A program made the position numbers and the translations under genes. Shown piece by piece: positions 63,931-64,000 of a stretch of 64,000 nucleotides of DNA. Numbering within the stretch: position 1 is the first letter of the stretch; the number at the start of each line of letters is the position of its first letter. The notes below the pieces were generated by a model. The model was given only the letters and a program-made list of their open reading frames with translations. It had not been told where the DNA came from and did not search any database. Source of the stretch: Anoplopoma fimbria (Eukaryota > Chordata > Actinopteri > Perciformes > Anoplopomatidae); the NCBI RefSeq assembly GCF_027596085.1, contig NC_072449.1, positions 18,846,834-18,910,833 on the forward strand, read 5' to 3'.

Positions 63931-64000
63931 CATACAAACACATACACTAAAACATGCACGTGCACACAAATACACAAAAAAAAACCCACACACTGAAGTT

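Overview
This is vertebrate, almost certainly teleost (probably percomorph) nuclear DNA. The signs are long introns, about 26 long CA/GT microsatellites, several dispersed repeat families I know from fish genomes, and short exons with GT/AG splice sites. No prokaryotic gene, operon, CRISPR array, tRNA or rRNA gene was seen. Nearly all long open frames are the Thr-His or Cys-Val read-through of CA/GT arrays and are not genes.

The one protein gene I can support is on the minus strand. Four consecutive short coding exons (57359-57410, 20281-20352, 4165-4271, 1718-1825) join in frame without a stop into 113 codons. They match the C-terminal half of RSRC1 (SRrp53), an arginine/serine-rich coiled-coil splicing factor. 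Phases agree at every junction and all donors and acceptors are GT/AG. The promoter, the RS-rich exons and the start codon lie beyond position 64000. The last coding exon, for the LFIEK...-type tail, and the 3' UTR lie before position 1. The window is therefore an internal slice of one gene, with introns of 37.0 kb, 16.0 kb and 2.3 kb.

RSRC1 is the vertebrate neighbour of the homeobox gene SHOX2 and is a typical bystander gene whose introns carry regulatory DNA. In line with that, the introns hold many islands of balanced-composition, low-repeat sequence packed with TAAT/ATTA, Pbx/Meis/Hox-like words, E-boxes and small palindromes. The clearest are near 7.9-8.3, 14.4-14.9, 15.1-17.2, 20.9-21.1, 23.2-23.5, 30.5-31.1, 41.0-41.2, 44.0-44.8, 47.4-47.6, 58.1-58.5 and 63.3-63.9 kb. 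I read them as candidate conserved developmental enhancers. Conservation cannot be measured from one sequence, so they carry moderate confidence. Two full-consensus CTCF-like words (2197, 25106) and one perfect Pbx-Prep word (14491) stand out.

Between the islands the introns hold microsatellites, decayed fish MITE/SINE-like repeats (17.5-17.8, 26.5, 31.4, 34.6, 39.3, 45.5, 46.5, 49.5-50.1, 53.0, 56.4-57.1, 62.0-62.3 kb) and long AT-rich stretches in which I see nothing. I found no convincing new protein system. The most interesting content is the probable SHOX2-type regulatory block inside RSRC1, and two pairs of facing GT/CA arrays that could fold the intronic RNA into long hairpins.
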